Position numbers and translations under genes: made by a program | Assembly (NCBI RefSeq): GCF_000684975.1 | Contig: NZ_BAXZ01000003.1 | Coordinates: 372,001-436,000, forward strand | Source of the DNA: Paraburkholderia acidipaludis NBRC 101816 | GTDB lineage: Bacteria > Pseudomonadota > Gammaproteobacteria > Burkholderiales > Burkholderiaceae | DNA: 64,000 nt | Direction of reading: 5' to 3' | Shown: piece by piece, positions 35,540 through 45,450 of the stretch | Layout of the letters: each line of letters opens with the position of its first letter | How positions within the stretch are numbered: the stretch's first letter is position 1 | Notes under the pieces: generated by a model | Seen by the model: only the letters and a program-made list of their open reading frames with translations | Databases searched by the model: none | Told to the model about the DNA's origin: nothing

Positions 35540-35904
35540 GCCACGCCCATGTTCTGCGCTTTTCCGTAAATCCGCTTGCACGCCTTTGCAGGCTGTTCCA
35601 GCCCGCGCAACAAGGTCTGATGCTGGCCGTCGTGATGCTGGCGCTGACAGGCACGGCCAAGGCCGCCGGCTCCAACATGCCGTGGGAAGCGCCGCTGCAA
35701 TCCATCCTCGACTCGATCCAGGGGCCGGTCGCCAAGATCGTCGCCGTCATCATCATTATCGTGACCGGCCTCACGCTCGCCTTCGGTGACACGTCGGGCG
35801 GTTTCCGCCGTCTCATCCAGATCGTGTTCGGGCTGTCGATCGCCTTCGCTGCCTCCTCGTTCTTCCTGTCGTTCTTCAGCTTCTCCGGCGGGGCCGTGGT
35901 ATGA
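35536..35904 (+). CDS. trbC: Conjugal pilin TrbC (VirB2-like)
   Basis: The 122-residue precursor has a long signal region ending near TAKAAG and two membrane helices (about 70-85 and 95-115), the layout of VirB2/TrbC pilins. In RP4 the mature pilin is cyclised by TraF, and a traF gene is present at 21637. The start ATG overlaps the trbB stop. Confidence 0.9.
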   Translation: MSHAHVLRFSVNPLARLCRLFQPAQQGLMLAVVMLALTGTAKAAGSNMPWEAPLQSILDSIQGPVAKIVAVIIIIVTGLTLAFGDTSGGFRRLIQIVFGLSIAFAASSFFLSFFSFSGGAVV

Positions 35905-36170
35905 GCACGGACGCCAATCTGCCAGGCTTCGAGGTGCCGCTGCATCGGTCGCTCACCGAGCCAATTTTGATGGGCGGTGCGCCGCGCACCGTAGCGATTG
36001 CCAATGGCACGCTGGCCGCTGCCGTCGGGCTTGGCCTGCAACTGTGGATTCCCGGCCTCGCGCTGTGGCTGATCGGCCATTCGCTCGCGGTGTGGGGCGC
36101 GAAGGTCGATCCGCAGTTCATGCAGGTCTTCGCGCGGCACCTGAAACACAAGTCGCTGCTGGACGTGTGA
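35901..36170 (+). CDS. trbD: Conjugal transfer protein TrbD (VirB3-like)
   Basis: The 89-residue inner-membrane protein has the TrbD/VirB3 pattern: EVPLHRSLTEPILMGGAPR, then a hydrophobic double span, then DPQFMQVFARHLKHKSLLDV. It is part of the channel base and precedes trbE by ten bases. Confidence 0.9.
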   Translation: MSTDANLPGFEVPLHRSLTEPILMGGAPRTVAIANGTLAAAVGLGLQLWIPGLALWLIGHSLAVWGAKVDPQFMQVFARHLKHKSLLDV

Positions 36171-36180
36171 GGACGATGCC

Positions 36181-38607
36181 ATGTTGTACCTCGCCGAATA
36201 CCGCCAGCGTCCCGCCATGCTTGCCGACTGGCTCCCGTGGGCCGCACTCATCGCGCCCGGCGCGGTGCTGAACAAGGACGGCAGTTTCCAGCGCACAGCA
36301 CGCTTTCGCGGGCCGGATCTCGATAGTGCGACGCAAAGCGAACTGATCGCAACGACCGCGCGCCTGAACAACGCGCTGCGTCGGCTGGGATCGGGCTGGG
36401 CCTTGTTCATCGACGCCGAGCGCCGACCGGCCGCCGACTATCCGCACTCGGAGTTTCCCGAGGCATTGTCATGGCTCGTGGATGAGGAACGCCGCGCCGC
36501 GTTCGAGCTGGCCGGCAGTCACTATGAGAGTGGTTATCACCTGACGTTGGTGTACCTGCCGCCGGAGGAATCGCGCGCACGCGCCGCGAAGCTCCTGTAC
36601 GAGAACACGCCCACGTCCGGCGTGGACTGGCGTGAACGGCTTGCCGCCTTCGTCGCGGAAACCGACCGTGTGTTCGACCTGCTCGACGGCGTGATGCCGG
36701 AGATCGCGTGGCTGGACGACAGCGAGACGCTGACGTACCTGCACGCGACCATCTCGACGCGGCGCTATCGCATCAGCGTGCCCGAAGTACCGTTTCATCT
36801 CGACGCGCTGCTGGCCGACTCAGCGTTGATCGGCGGCCTCGCGCCGATGCTCGGCGACCAGCACCTGCGCGTCGTCACGGTACGCGGCTTTCCGACTTCG
36901 ACCTGGCCCGGCCTGCTCGATGACCTCAACCGACTCGGTTTCGCTTATCGCTGGTCCACGCGATTCCTCTGTCTGGACAAGGCTGAAGCGGAGAAAGAGC
37001 TGACGCGGTTGCGCCGGCAATGGTTCGCCAAACGCAAGAAGGTCATCGCGCTGCTGCGCGAAACGATCTTCCAGCAGGAATCGCCGCTCGTCGATACCGA
37101 CGCGAGCAACAAGGCGATGGATGCCGACGCCGCCTTGCAGGAACTCGGCAGCGATCAGGTGGCATTCGGCTACGTGACCGCGACCGTGACTGTCATGGAT
37201 ACGGACGCGGCGGTGGCCGACGAGAAACTGCGGAGGGTGGAACGCGCAATCCAGAGCCGGGGTTTCGTCACGATCCCCGAAACGCTCAACGCGGTCGAAG
37301 CATGGCTGTCGTCGATTCCGGGCCATGCCTACGCCAATGTGCGGCAGCCGAGCATTTCCACGCTGAACCTCGCGCACCTGATGCCGCTGTCGGCAGTGTG
37401 GGCCGGGCCGGAGAAGAACAAACACCTCGACGGACCACCGCTGATCGTCACACGCACCGATGGCGACACGCCGTTCCGTCTTGTGACCCATATCGGCGAC
37501 GTGGGCCATACGCTCGTGGTCGGCCCGACCGGCATGGGCAAATCGGTGTTGCTCGCCACGCTGGCGATGCAGTTCCGCCGCTATCGTGGCTCGCGCATCT
37601 TTGCCTTCGACATGGGCCGCTCGATGCGCGCCACGATCCTCGGCCTCGGCGGCGAGCACTACGACCTCGGTTCCGATGGCGCGATCGCCTTCCAGCCGCT
37701 CGCGCGCATCGACCGCGAGAACTATCGCACCTGGGCGGCCGAATGGGTTGAAGGCCGTCTGCTGCACGAAGGCATTGCCGTCGGCCCCGATGAGAAGGCC
37801 GCCGTCTGGTCAGCGCTCGGCAGTCTTGCCGGTGCCCCCATCGAACAGCGCACGCTCACGGGCCTGTCGGTGCTGCTCCAGTCCAATGCACTACGGCAGG
37901 CGCTCGCGCCTTATGTGCTCGGCGGCGCGCACGGCCGGCTGCTCGATGCCGATCATGACCGGCTCGGCAGCGCCGACGTGCAGGGCTTCGAGATGGAGGA
38001 ACTGATGCCGAGCAAGGCGGCGGTGCTCGCCGTGCTCGGCTACCTGTTCGCGCGCTTCGACGAACGGTTCGATGGTGCGCCAACGCTGCTGATTCTGGAC
38101 GAGTCCTGGCTATTCCTCGACGACCCGGTATTCGCCGCGCGTATCCGCCAGTGGCTCAAGACGCTGCGCAAGAAGAACGTCAGCGTGATCTTCGCTACGC
38201 AGTCGCTCGCCGACATCAAGGATTCGAGCATCGCGCCCGCGATCATTGAGAGCTGCGCGAGCCGCATCTTCCTGCCGAACCCGCAGGCCACCGAGCCGCA
38301 GATTCGCACGATCTACGAAGGTTTTGGCCTCAACAGCCGGCAGATCGAGATCGTCGCCACCGCCGAACCCAAGCGCGACTACTACTACCAGTCGCGCCTG
38401 GGCAACCGCCTGTTCGACCTCGATCTCGGGCCGGCCACGCTGGCATTCGTCGGGGCCTCCACACCGCAGGACCAGCGCGACATCGACCGCGTGCTGCTGA
38501 ATGCCGGCACGCCCGGCTTCGCGGGTGCCTGGCTGCGGCATAGCGGCCTCGACTGGGCCGCCGACCTCATGCCTTCGTTCCTCACGTCATCGGGGATTCA
38601 GCCATGA
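36181..38607 (+). CDS. trbE: Conjugal transfer ATPase TrbE (VirB4-like)
   Basis: The 808-residue VirB4-type ATPase has Walker A GPTGMGKS (around 447-454) and Walker B TLLILDESWLFL (around 636-647), with the conserved C-terminal block VSVIFATQSLADI. It energises assembly of the mating channel. Full length and intact; the stop overlaps trbJ. Confidence 0.94.
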   Translation: MLYLAEYRQRPAMLADWLPWAALIAPGAVLNKDGSFQRTARFRGPDLDSATQSELIATTARLNNALRRLGSGWALFIDAERRPAADYPHSEFPEALSWLVDEERRAAFELAGSHYESGYHLTLVYLPPEESRARAAKLLYENTPTSGVDWRERLAAFVAETDRVFDLLDGVMPEIAWLDDSETLTYLHATISTRRYRISVPEVPFHLDALLADSALIGGLAPMLGDQHLRVVTVRGFPTSTWPGLLDDLNRLGFAYRWSTRFLCLDKAEAEKELTRLRRQWFAKRKKVIALLRETIFQQESPLVDTDASNKAMDADAALQELGSDQVAFGYVTATVTVMDTDAAVADEKLRRVERAIQSRGFVTIPETLNAVEAWLSSIPGHAYANVRQPSISTLNLAHLMPLSAVWAGPEKNKHLDGPPLIVTRTDGDTPFRLVTHIGDVGHTLVVGPTGMGKSVLLATLAMQFRRYRGSRIFAFDMGRSMRATILGLGGEHYDLGSDGAIAFQPLARIDRENYRTWAAEWVEGRLLHEGIAVGPDEKAAVWSALGSLAGAPIEQRTLTGLSVLLQSNALRQALAPYVLGGAHGRLLDADHDRLGSADVQGFEMEELMPSKAAVLAVLGYLFARFDERFDGAPTLLILDESWLFLDDPVFAARIRQWLKTLRKKNVSVIFATQSLADIKDSSIAPAIIESCASRIFLPNPQATEPQIRTIYEGFGLNSRQIEIVATAEPKRDYYYQSRLGNRLFDLDLGPATLAFVGASTPQDQRDIDRVLLNAGTPGFAGAWLRHSGLDWAADLMPSFLTSSGIQP

Positions 38608-39332
38608 AGAAGACCGGGCTGGCCGTCGTCACGGCCTTGCTGCTGTCAGCGTCGTCCGCGTGCTTCGCGCAGTTGGCGGTGTTCGACGGGGCCAACTATT
38701 CGCAGAACCTGCTGACCGCCGCGCGGGAGCTGCAACAGATCGACAACGAGATTCAGCAGTTGCAGAACCAGGCGACCATGCTGGTGAATCAGGGCCGTAA
38801 TCTCACGAGCCTGAACTTCAATTCGCTGTCGCAGTTGCTGTCCACGCTGGCGACCACGAACCAGTTGATCTCGCAGGCGCAGGGACTGACCTTCAACGTC
38901 GCGCAGACGCAGGCGACGTTTAACCGGCTGTATCCGTCGTCCTACGGTGCTGGCACCAGCAACGCGCAGATGGTTCAGGACGCGCAAACGCGCTGGCAGA
39001 CCTCGGTGCAGGCATTGCAAACCTCGACGCAGATGCAGTCGCAGGCAGCGCAAAACCTGCTGTCCGACCAGAGCGTATTGAGCAGCCTCGTGACGCAGAG
39101 CCAGGGCGCGGTCGGTGCCTTGCAGGTGAACCAGGCAACGAACCAGCTGCTCGCACTGATTGCGCGTCAGGCCATGCAGTCACAGCAGCTCACCGTGTCG
39201 CAGCAGCGCGCGACGGCACTGGACCAGGCGCGTGCTGCGGCCGACGAGGCGCAAGCCCAGCAGGTCCGTACCCGCTTCATCGGCAGCGGCCCGCAATACA
39301 CGCCGCAGTCGGTGAGCTTCTACGGGAATTGA
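38604..39332 (+). CDS. trbJ: Conjugal transfer protein TrbJ (VirB5-like)
   Basis: The 242-residue periplasmic protein has a signal peptide (cleavage after ACFA, about residue 25) and long Gln-rich helices, the pattern of TrbJ/VirB5 minor pilins. Its last residues contain FIGSGPQYTP (225-234), nearly the same as the tail of the exclusion lipoprotein at 31579. Confidence 0.9.
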   Translation: MKKTGLAVVTALLLSASSACFAQLAVFDGANYSQNLLTAARELQQIDNEIQQLQNQATMLVNQGRNLTSLNFNSLSQLLSTLATTNQLISQAQGLTFNVAQTQATFNRLYPSSYGAGTSNAQMVQDAQTRWQTSVQALQTSTQMQSQAAQNLLSDQSVLSSLVTQSQGAVGALQVNQATNQLLALIARQAMQSQQLTVSQQRATALDQARAAADEAQAQQVRTRFIGSGPQYTPQSVSFYGN

Positions 39333-39344
39333 CGGAGAGCGACG

Positions 39345-40700
39345 ATGAACGATCTTTCCGTCATCGACCAGTTCCTGGCCGTCTTCTCGCAATACATCGA
39401 CTCAGGTTTTGGCCTGCTGCACGGCGAAGTCGCGTATCTCTCGGCCACGCTCATCGTCATCGATATGACGCTCGCGGGTCTGTTCTGGGCGATGGGTGGC
39501 GAGGAAGTGCTGGCGAAGCTGATCCGCAAGACGCTCTATGTCGGTGCCTTCGCCTACATCATCAGCAACTTCAACACGCTTGCGGGCATCGTGTTCCGCT
39601 CGTTCGTGGGCCTCGGCCTGCTTGCCACAGGTTCGTCGTTGAGCATCGGCAATTTCCTGCAACCCGGACGACTGGCCCAGGTCGGCGTGCAGGCAGGCCA
39701 GCCGATCCTGCAACAGGTCGGCACGATGTCCAACGGCATCACGGCAGTCTTCAGCAACATCGACATGATCGTGATTCTGTTGCTCGCCTGGGTTGTCGTG
39801 GTCATCAGCTTCTTCATCCTGGCCGTGCAGCTTTTCGTGACGCTGATCGAGTTCAAGCTGACTACGCTCGCGGGTTTCGTGCTGGTGCCGTTCGCGCTGT
39901 GGAACAAGACCGCGTTTCTCGCCGAGAAGGTACTGGGCAACGTGGTGTCGTCCGGCGTCAAGGTGCTGGTGCTTGCTGTCATCGTCGGTATCGGTTCGAC
40001 CATCTTCGGGCAGTTCCAGACGCCGGCCGGCGCCGATCCTTCGTTGAATCACGCGCTCGCCATCATGCTCGCCTCGCTGACGATGCTGGGACTCGGCATC
40101 TTCGGGCCGGGCATTGCAACGGGCCTGGTATCCGGCGCGCCGCAGCTCGGCGCGGGCGCTGCCGCCGGTACGGCGCTGGGTGCGGCGGGCCTCGCCGTCG
40201 CCGGTGGTGCGGCCGTGGCGACAGGCGGCGCGGCAGTTGCCGCCGGCGCACGTCTCGCAGCGCGCGGCGCGGTCGGCACGACGCGCGCCGCCAGCGGTGC
40301 GGCATCGGCCTATCGCGCCGGCGCGACCGCATCCGGTGCGACGGGTGCGCGTGCCTTCGGCGCGGGCGTCGCCAACGTCACGCGCAGCGGCGCGCCGGCC
40401 GCCGGCGAACGGGTCGCGGCCGGTGCGCGAGCCGTGCGCGAGCGCGTAGCACCCCCTGCCGACGCGGGCACCGGCTCGTCGTCCACCTCATCTGAAACCG
40501 CAGGCACCGCATCCACGCCGTCGGTGACTACCGACGACACACCGCCGGCATCCATCGACAAGCCGCCTGACTGGGCCAAGCGCCTGCAACGTCGTCAACA
40601 CATCTCTCATGGCGCTTCAACGGCCGCGCATGTCGTGCGCTCGGGCGACCACGGCGGCGGCGGAACCGCGCCGGACATCAACGATTCCTCGAACGAGTAA
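39345..40700 (+). CDS. trbL: Conjugal transfer protein TrbL (VirB6-like)
   Basis: The 451-residue inner-membrane protein has about six membrane helices within residues 30-270, then a low-complexity Ala/Gly/Arg-rich tail and a polar Ser/Thr/Pro end. This is the TrbL/VirB6 layout. It forms part of the inner-membrane pore. A GGAGAG site lies before ATG 39345. Confidence 0.9.
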   Translation: MNDLSVIDQFLAVFSQYIDSGFGLLHGEVAYLSATLIVIDMTLAGLFWAMGGEEVLAKLIRKTLYVGAFAYIISNFNTLAGIVFRSFVGLGLLATGSSLSIGNFLQPGRLAQVGVQAGQPILQQVGTMSNGITAVFSNIDMIVILLLAWVVVVISFFILAVQLFVTLIEFKLTTLAGFVLVPFALWNKTAFLAEKVLGNVVSSGVKVLVLAVIVGIGSTIFGQFQTPAGADPSLNHALAIMLASLTMLGLGIFGPGIATGLVSGAPQLGAGAAAGTALGAAGLAVAGGAAVATGGAAVAAGARLAARGAVGTTRAASGAASAYRAGATASGATGARAFGAGVANVTRSGAPAAGERVAAGARAVRERVAPPADAGTGSSSTSSETAGTASTPSVTTDDTPPASIDKPPDWAKRLQRRQHISHGASTAAHVVRSGDHGGGGTAPDINDSSNE

Positions 40701-40712
40701 GGGAGGCGAGCC

Positions 40713-41420
40713 ATGCGTTTCACACGACCCGGCGTGCGCTACAGCGAATCACCTGTGCCCGCCACGCCTTATCAGGCCGCCGCGCAGGTGTGGGATGGCC
40801 GCCTCGGCAGCGCGCGCGTGCAGGCAAAGAACTGGCGGCTGATGGCATTCGGCTGCCTGGGCCTCGCGCTGCTGATGGCCGCGGGCCTCGTCTGGCAATC
40901 CGGCCAGTCGCGCGTCACACCCTACGTGGTCGAGGTCGATCACGCGGGTCAGGTCCGTGCGGTCGGCGCGGCCGTCACGCCGTACAAGCCCACCGATGCG
41001 CAGATCGCCTATCACCTGGCGCGCTTCATCACCGATGTTCGCTCGCTGTCGATCGACCCGGTAGTGGTGCGTCAGAACTGGCTCGAAGCCTATGGCTATA
41101 CCACCGACCGGGGCGCGGCCACGCTGAACGACTACGCGCGCGCCCACGATCCGTTCGCCCACGTCGGTCAGGACTCCATATCGGTTGACGTAACCAGCGT
41201 GGTGCGCGTGAGCGACGCCTCGTTCCAGGTGCGCTGGACCGAACAGCACTTCAACGACGGCAGGCCGACCGGCACCGAGCACTGGACCGCGATGCTCACC
41301 CTCGTCATGCAGACACCGCGTACCGAACAGCAGGTGCGCCGTAATCCCCTCGGTATCTACATCAACGGGCTGTCCTGGAGCCGCGACCTGGACGCACCGG
41401 AAGGAGCGAAGAAGTCATGA
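40713..41420 (+). CDS. trbF: Conjugal transfer protein TrbF (VirB8-like)
   Basis: The 235-residue bitopic protein has one membrane helix (about 44-62, LMAFGCLGLALLMAAGLVW) and a periplasmic VirB8-like domain (FITDVRSLSIDPVVVRQNW). It nucleates the channel. The stop overlaps trbG. Confidence 0.92.
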   Translation: MRFTRPGVRYSESPVPATPYQAAAQVWDGRLGSARVQAKNWRLMAFGCLGLALLMAAGLVWQSGQSRVTPYVVEVDHAGQVRAVGAAVTPYKPTDAQIAYHLARFITDVRSLSIDPVVVRQNWLEAYGYTTDRGAATLNDYARAHDPFAHVGQDSISVDVTSVVRVSDASFQVRWTEQHFNDGRPTGTEHWTAMLTLVMQTPRTEQQVRRNPLGIYINGLSWSRDLDAPEGAKKS

Positions 41421-42424
41421 AACCGTCGATCACTGCCATTGCCTTCCTCGCCCTAACGGGCGGCCTTGCTGGTTGCGCCACGCAAGGCAAGCCCCCGCCG
41501 GCGATCTCACTGGACGAATCGGTCAAGGCGCAACCGCTGCCCGAGCCGCCCAAGCCGGTTGCGGTCGTGGAAGTGCCGAAGCCCTTGCCATTGCCCGATC
41601 AGATGAAGCCATTGCCCGGTAGCGCCGATGCGAAGCCGGCACCGGAGCCTGCGGACGCGAAGGCGCGTGTCGAGCAGGCCAACGCTGATGCGAGCGTGGT
41701 GCCGACGCGCGACGGCTACATCAACGCGATTCAGGTCTGGCCGTTCTCCGATGGCGCGCTGTACCAGGTCTATACCAGCCCCGGCCGCGTGACGGTCATC
41801 AGCTTGCAGCCGGCCGAGGAACTGGTGACGGTCGCGGCCGGCGACACCGTGCAGTGGATCGTGGGCGACACAGCCAGCGGCAGCGGCGCGAGCCGGCGCG
41901 TGGCCGTCATGGTCAAGCCGGTGCGCGCGGGGATCAAGACGAACCTCGTCATCACGACGAACCGGCGCACCTATCTGATCGAACTCACGTCGACCGCAAA
42001 GGCGTGGATGGCGTCGGTGTCGTGGGAGTATCCGAAAGACCAGATGCTGGCCTTGCAGGCCCAGGGGCGGGCCGCCGATGCGCAGGCACCGGCGGCCGAA
42101 GGGCTGTCGCTCGACCAGTTGCATTTCCGTTATGCGATTACGGGCGATAGTCCGCCGTGGAAGCCGGTACGTGCCTTCGACGACGGGCAGCACGTTTATA
42201 TTCAGTTCCCTGCCGGCATCGCGCAGGGTGAATTGCCGCCGTTGTTCGTGGTCGGCTCCGATGGCAAGGGCGAGCTGGTGAACTATCGTTTCCATGCGCC
42301 TTACGACATCGTAGATCGCCTGTTCGGTGCGGCCGAGCTGCGCCTGGGTGGCGACAAGGCAGCCGTCGTGCGTATCGAGCGTACCGACGGCATTGCTGCG
42401 GGAGCTGGTCATGGGCACGACTGA
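41417..42424 (+). CDS. trbG: Conjugal transfer protein TrbG (VirB9-like)
   Basis: The 335-residue protein has a lipoprotein-like signal (FLALTGGLAGC), a Pro-rich linker and a VirB9/CagX domain (PFSDGALYQVYTSPGRVTVISLQPAEEL, FRYAI, NYRFHAPYDIVDRLFG). It belongs to the outer-membrane core complex. It overlaps trbI by 14 bases. Confidence 0.92.
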   Translation: MKPSITAIAFLALTGGLAGCATQGKPPPAISLDESVKAQPLPEPPKPVAVVEVPKPLPLPDQMKPLPGSADAKPAPEPADAKARVEQANADASVVPTRDGYINAIQVWPFSDGALYQVYTSPGRVTVISLQPAEELVTVAAGDTVQWIVGDTASGSGASRRVAVMVKPVRAGIKTNLVITTNRRTYLIELTSTAKAWMASVSWEYPKDQMLALQAQGRAADAQAPAAEGLSLDQLHFRYAITGDSPPWKPVRAFDDGQHVYIQFPAGIAQGELPPLFVVGSDGKGELVNYRFHAPYDIVDRLFGAAELRLGGDKAAVVRIERTDGIAAGAGHGHD

Positions 42425-43703
42425 CCACGAAGCTCAGCCCGCGCCGAAGGTCGCGCCCGAGGGCGTGGCGCTGCGCGCAGCGCCGCGCGCGGTCACGCGG
42501 CTCAACCGCCGCACGCTGGCCGTCTCCGCCACGCTGCTCGCGGTGGCCGTAGCGAGCGCGTCGATGTGGGCGCTGCAATCGAAGGGCCGGCGCGGCTCAG
42601 GCGACCAGACCAATCTCTATAACGTCGATCGGATCGCCAAAGCCGACGACCTCGACCAGTTGCCGGCCGACTACTCGAAACTACCTCCGAAACCCGCACC
42701 GGCGGCCTCGGCCAGCGTGCCGCAGCTCGGGCCGCCGCTTCCCGGTGACTGGGGCGCGGCGTCGGCGATGCCACCACTGCCGAGCAATATGGCAAATCAG
42801 GGACCGTCGGCCGACAGCGTTGACCGTCAACGTATGGCTGACGAGATTGCACGATCGGCTGTGTTCTTCCGAACCGGCAGCGACACCGGCAAATCCGATG
42901 CAACCGCCTCGTCTGCGGGCACACCGTCAATCGCCAATGGCTCGGCGGGCGCGTTCAACCCGATGGGTGCCGGGCCGGCGTCGACGGCCGCACAGCCCAA
43001 CGACCCGACGGCGATCCAGAACCGGCAGGATCAGAAGGAAGCGTTCATGGCGAAAGGCGGCGATGCTTCGACCAGTAACACTGGCAGCTTGCAGACTCCG
43101 GCCTCGCCGTACACCGTCATGGCGGGCACGATCATTCCGGCTGCGCTTGTGACGGGCATCAATTCCGACCTGCCGGGAGAGATCATCGCGGAAGTGACGC
43201 AGCCCGTGTACGACACGGCGACCGGCCACTATTTGCTGATCCCGCAGGGTTCGCGCCTGATCGGTCGATATGACAGCCAGGTCGCGTTCGGGCAGCAGCG
43301 GGTGCTGCTGGTGTGGCTGCGCCTGGTGCTACCCGATACCTCGTCGATCGCGCTCGACAAGCTGCCCGGCATCGACCCGGCCGGCTACGCAGGCCTGGAG
43401 GATGGCGTGGACTGGCACTGGGGCCGCGTTCTGTCGGGTGCTGTGCTGTCCACGATGCTCGGCGTCGGCTCCGAGCTGGCCGTCTCGAATCAGGGTAGTG
43501 CCAACGGCAATACGGTCATCGCACTACGCGACAGCTCGCAGGACACGGCCAATCAGGTCGGCCAGGAAATCACGCGCCGCGACCTAAGCATCCAGCCGAC
43601 GCTGACCGTGCGGCCGGGATTCCAGGTGAACGTGATGGTGAAGAAGGATCTGGTGCTGCGGCCGTATCAGCCGCTCTTTGTGCAGCGAGGACCGATACAA
43701 TGA
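42411..43703 (+). CDS. trbI: Conjugal transfer protein TrbI (VirB10-like)
   Basis: The 430-residue protein has one membrane helix (about 42-60), a Pro-rich periplasmic linker and the VirB10 domain (MAGTIIPAALVTGINSDLPG, LIPQGSRLIGRYDSQVAFGQ, TVRPGFQVNVMV). It spans both membranes and gates the channel. The ATG at 42411 is chosen because the longer frame would be a shadow of trbG. Confidence 0.92.
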   Translation: MGTTDHEAQPAPKVAPEGVALRAAPRAVTRLNRRTLAVSATLLAVAVASASMWALQSKGRRGSGDQTNLYNVDRIAKADDLDQLPADYSKLPPKPAPAASASVPQLGPPLPGDWGAASAMPPLPSNMANQGPSADSVDRQRMADEIARSAVFFRTGSDTGKSDATASSAGTPSIANGSAGAFNPMGAGPASTAAQPNDPTAIQNRQDQKEAFMAKGGDASTSNTGSLQTPASPYTVMAGTIIPAALVTGINSDLPGEIIAEVTQPVYDTATGHYLLIPQGSRLIGRYDSQVAFGQQRVLLVWLRLVLPDTSSIALDKLPGIDPAGYAGLEDGVDWHWGRVLSGAVLSTMLGVGSELAVSNQGSANGNTVIALRDSSQDTANQVGQEITRRDLSIQPTLTVRPGFQVNVMVKKDLVLRPYQPLFVQRGPIQ

Positions 43704-43918
43704 ATACGACGCGCAAGCTGCGGTTAGGGCCGCTGCCCGATACGCAAACCGTCAAGCTGACCTTTACATGTTCCGCGATCCTCAAGACGGATCTCGATCG
43801 CTACGCAGCGTTGCACGCGCAAACCTATGGTGAAGCAGTTGATGCTGCGACGCTGATCCCGCATATGTTGGAGGCGTTCATCGCAGGCGACCGAAACTTT
43901 AAGCGGTTGCTAAAGTAA
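43700..43918 (+). CDS. DUF2274 domain-containing protein
   Basis: The 72-residue protein (VKLTFTCSAILKTDLDRYAALHAQTYGEAVDAATLIPHMLEAFIAGDRNFKRL) is the small DUF2274 protein that ends the trb operon in Tn4371-like elements. Its function is unknown; it may be a ribbon-helix-helix protein. The start overlaps the trbI stop. Confidence 0.85.
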   Translation: MNTTRKLRLGPLPDTQTVKLTFTCSAILKTDLDRYAALHAQTYGEAVDAATLIPHMLEAFIAGDRNFKRLLK

Positions 43919-43951
43919 GTCGGCTGTTGCTTCCTCGCATGACGTTTATGC

Positions 43952-45442
43952 TTAAGGTGATGGGTTGCGGTCGGGCGCATTACTGGGCCGGAGCGTGATG
44001 TTTTGAATCACCTGAATTTCTTTATTTCCGCTGTAATCTTGCTGGTTCCAAGAGGGCACTAAGGCGTAGTGACGGAATGTTTCTTGGAACTCCGGCTGCT
44101 CGAAGAAACCAATTAGATCACCATCGTCGCGCTCGGAGAAGGGCAGAGCATAGACGTACAGGTAACATCCCAGTCTGAACTCACATACGACATGAGGTAG
44201 CGTCTTACTGGACTCCTTGCGAACATACAAGGTGATTTGCGCCGATGGATCGGGCGGAAGCATCACCACGGCGGCAGCGATTTTCGGCAGAGGGCCGCTA
44301 GGGGATTCGCCGTAGCGTACCCATCGGATCGTTTTCTTCAGTGCAGCAAGTTCTTCTTCCGGAATAACCGAAAGGGCGATTTTGCTCAATGCCCGATAGA
44401 AGTTCTGCGGGACGATCAATTTCCCACTGTCTAGGCGCGCACGCAGCACACCGGAGGCATCCTCAGATATGTTTCTGGACGCCATGACCATGAGGTTGTC
44501 ATGCTTTTTGTCGCGGAATAACTGGCCTCCAGGAAATTTGATGACGGGCGATGTCCCACGAGATTCAATGCCGAGGAATACTCGTTGCACGTTTAGCAAC
44601 TCAACAAGCGTGGGTTCAATTTCTGTACCGAAGTGACCGTTGCATTCGTCACATTCGTCGCAAAGCTTCAGGTGCTTGTTACCCAACGAGGCCGGAATGG
44701 CATGCGCTTCTTTCTTGAATTTCGCCCCAGTCTCTTTCGTACGGCCGCAGAACCGACATGTTCGATCGTCCGTCCGAGCATTCCCAATGTCGAAGCGCTT
44801 ATCGGTGCGTGGGTTGTGCAGATCATACTTCTCAAGCAGGAGGCCGAAGAGTTGCAGGTGTTCGTCTAATGGTTGCTTTTGCGGGTGATTAAGTTGATGT
44901 AGCGCCCGTTCATATTGATACTGTTCGGCTGTTGACGACGGCGGCGTTGGCAGGAGAAGGAAAAATTCCCCGTCGTTCATGTCGGCAAGCATTTTATTCA
45001 GTCGATGCAGATGCGGTAGCTTAGCGCCATGCCGATCGACGAAATCGGTGACTTTACTTCGGAGTTCAGGAGTGGCGCAGTGGATTTTGCTAATGGCTAC
45101 TTTGGGCGGTTCGACTTCGCCAAAGATTGACGCAAAATCGACCACAGGCTCGACAGCTTCGGGAGTAAAGGTGATGATCAAATCGCTCATCCCGCGCTCG
45201 GTCATGAATGTCCAATGAAAGCCGTGGCTGACGCCGGTCTCGGTGAACTGGACACCGGCCGTTTCCAAGGTTCGCTGGATGGCAAGTGCATTGTTTTGCA
45301 CCGGACTACGTTGACCGCGCTCGAAGTCCGCGACAGTCGAAACCGCGACGCCTGCCTTGGATGCGAGGTCTTGCTGTGACCATCCGAGCAGGCTGCGAGC
45401 TGCACGAACCTGCTCTGGTCTTGGGAGGATCTTCTGCGCCAT
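43952..45442 (-). CDS. XRE regulator fused to an HNH-type zinc domain
   Basis: The 496-residue protein starts with an XRE helix-turn-helix (VRAARSLLGWSQQDLASKAGVAVSTVADFERGQRSP). It also has an HNH-like treble clef: Cys229/Cys232 (CRFCGR), then AHAIPASLGN, then CDECDECNGHFG. The central and C-terminal parts are unrecognised. I chose the ATG at 45442 (MAQKIL), since the longer frame has a non-conserved AT-rich start across the operator. The gene lies just after the trb operon, convergent to it. It could be an autoregulated nuclease, for example a defence or lysogeny-like control gene. Confidence 0.75.
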   Translation of the reverse strand: MAQKILPRPEQVRAARSLLGWSQQDLASKAGVAVSTVADFERGQRSPVQNNALAIQRTLETAGVQFTETGVSHGFHWTFMTERGMSDLIITFTPEAVEPVVDFASIFGEVEPPKVAISKIHCATPELRSKVTDFVDRHGAKLPHLHRLNKMLADMNDGEFFLLLPTPPSSTAEQYQYERALHQLNHPQKQPLDEHLQLFGLLLEKYDLHNPRTDKRFDIGNARTDDRTCRFCGRTKETGAKFKKEAHAIPASLGNKHLKLCDECDECNGHFGTEIEPTLVELLNVQRVFLGIESRGTSPVIKFPGGQLFRDKKHDNLMVMASRNISEDASGVLRARLDSGKLIVPQNFYRALSKIALSVIPEEELAALKKTIRWVRYGESPSGPLPKIAAAVVMLPPDPSAQITLYVRKESSKTLPHVVCEFRLGCYLYVYALPFSERDDGDLIGFFEQPEFQETFRHYALVPSWNQQDYSGNKEIQVIQNITLRPSNAPDRNPSP

Positions 45443-45450
45443 GAAAAATA

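Noticed and set aside
45441..45448. Inverted TTTTTCAT copy as an alternative ICE end
   Set aside because: It covers the start codon of an intact gene, lies in the opposite orientation, and cargo typical of the ICE continues beyond it.
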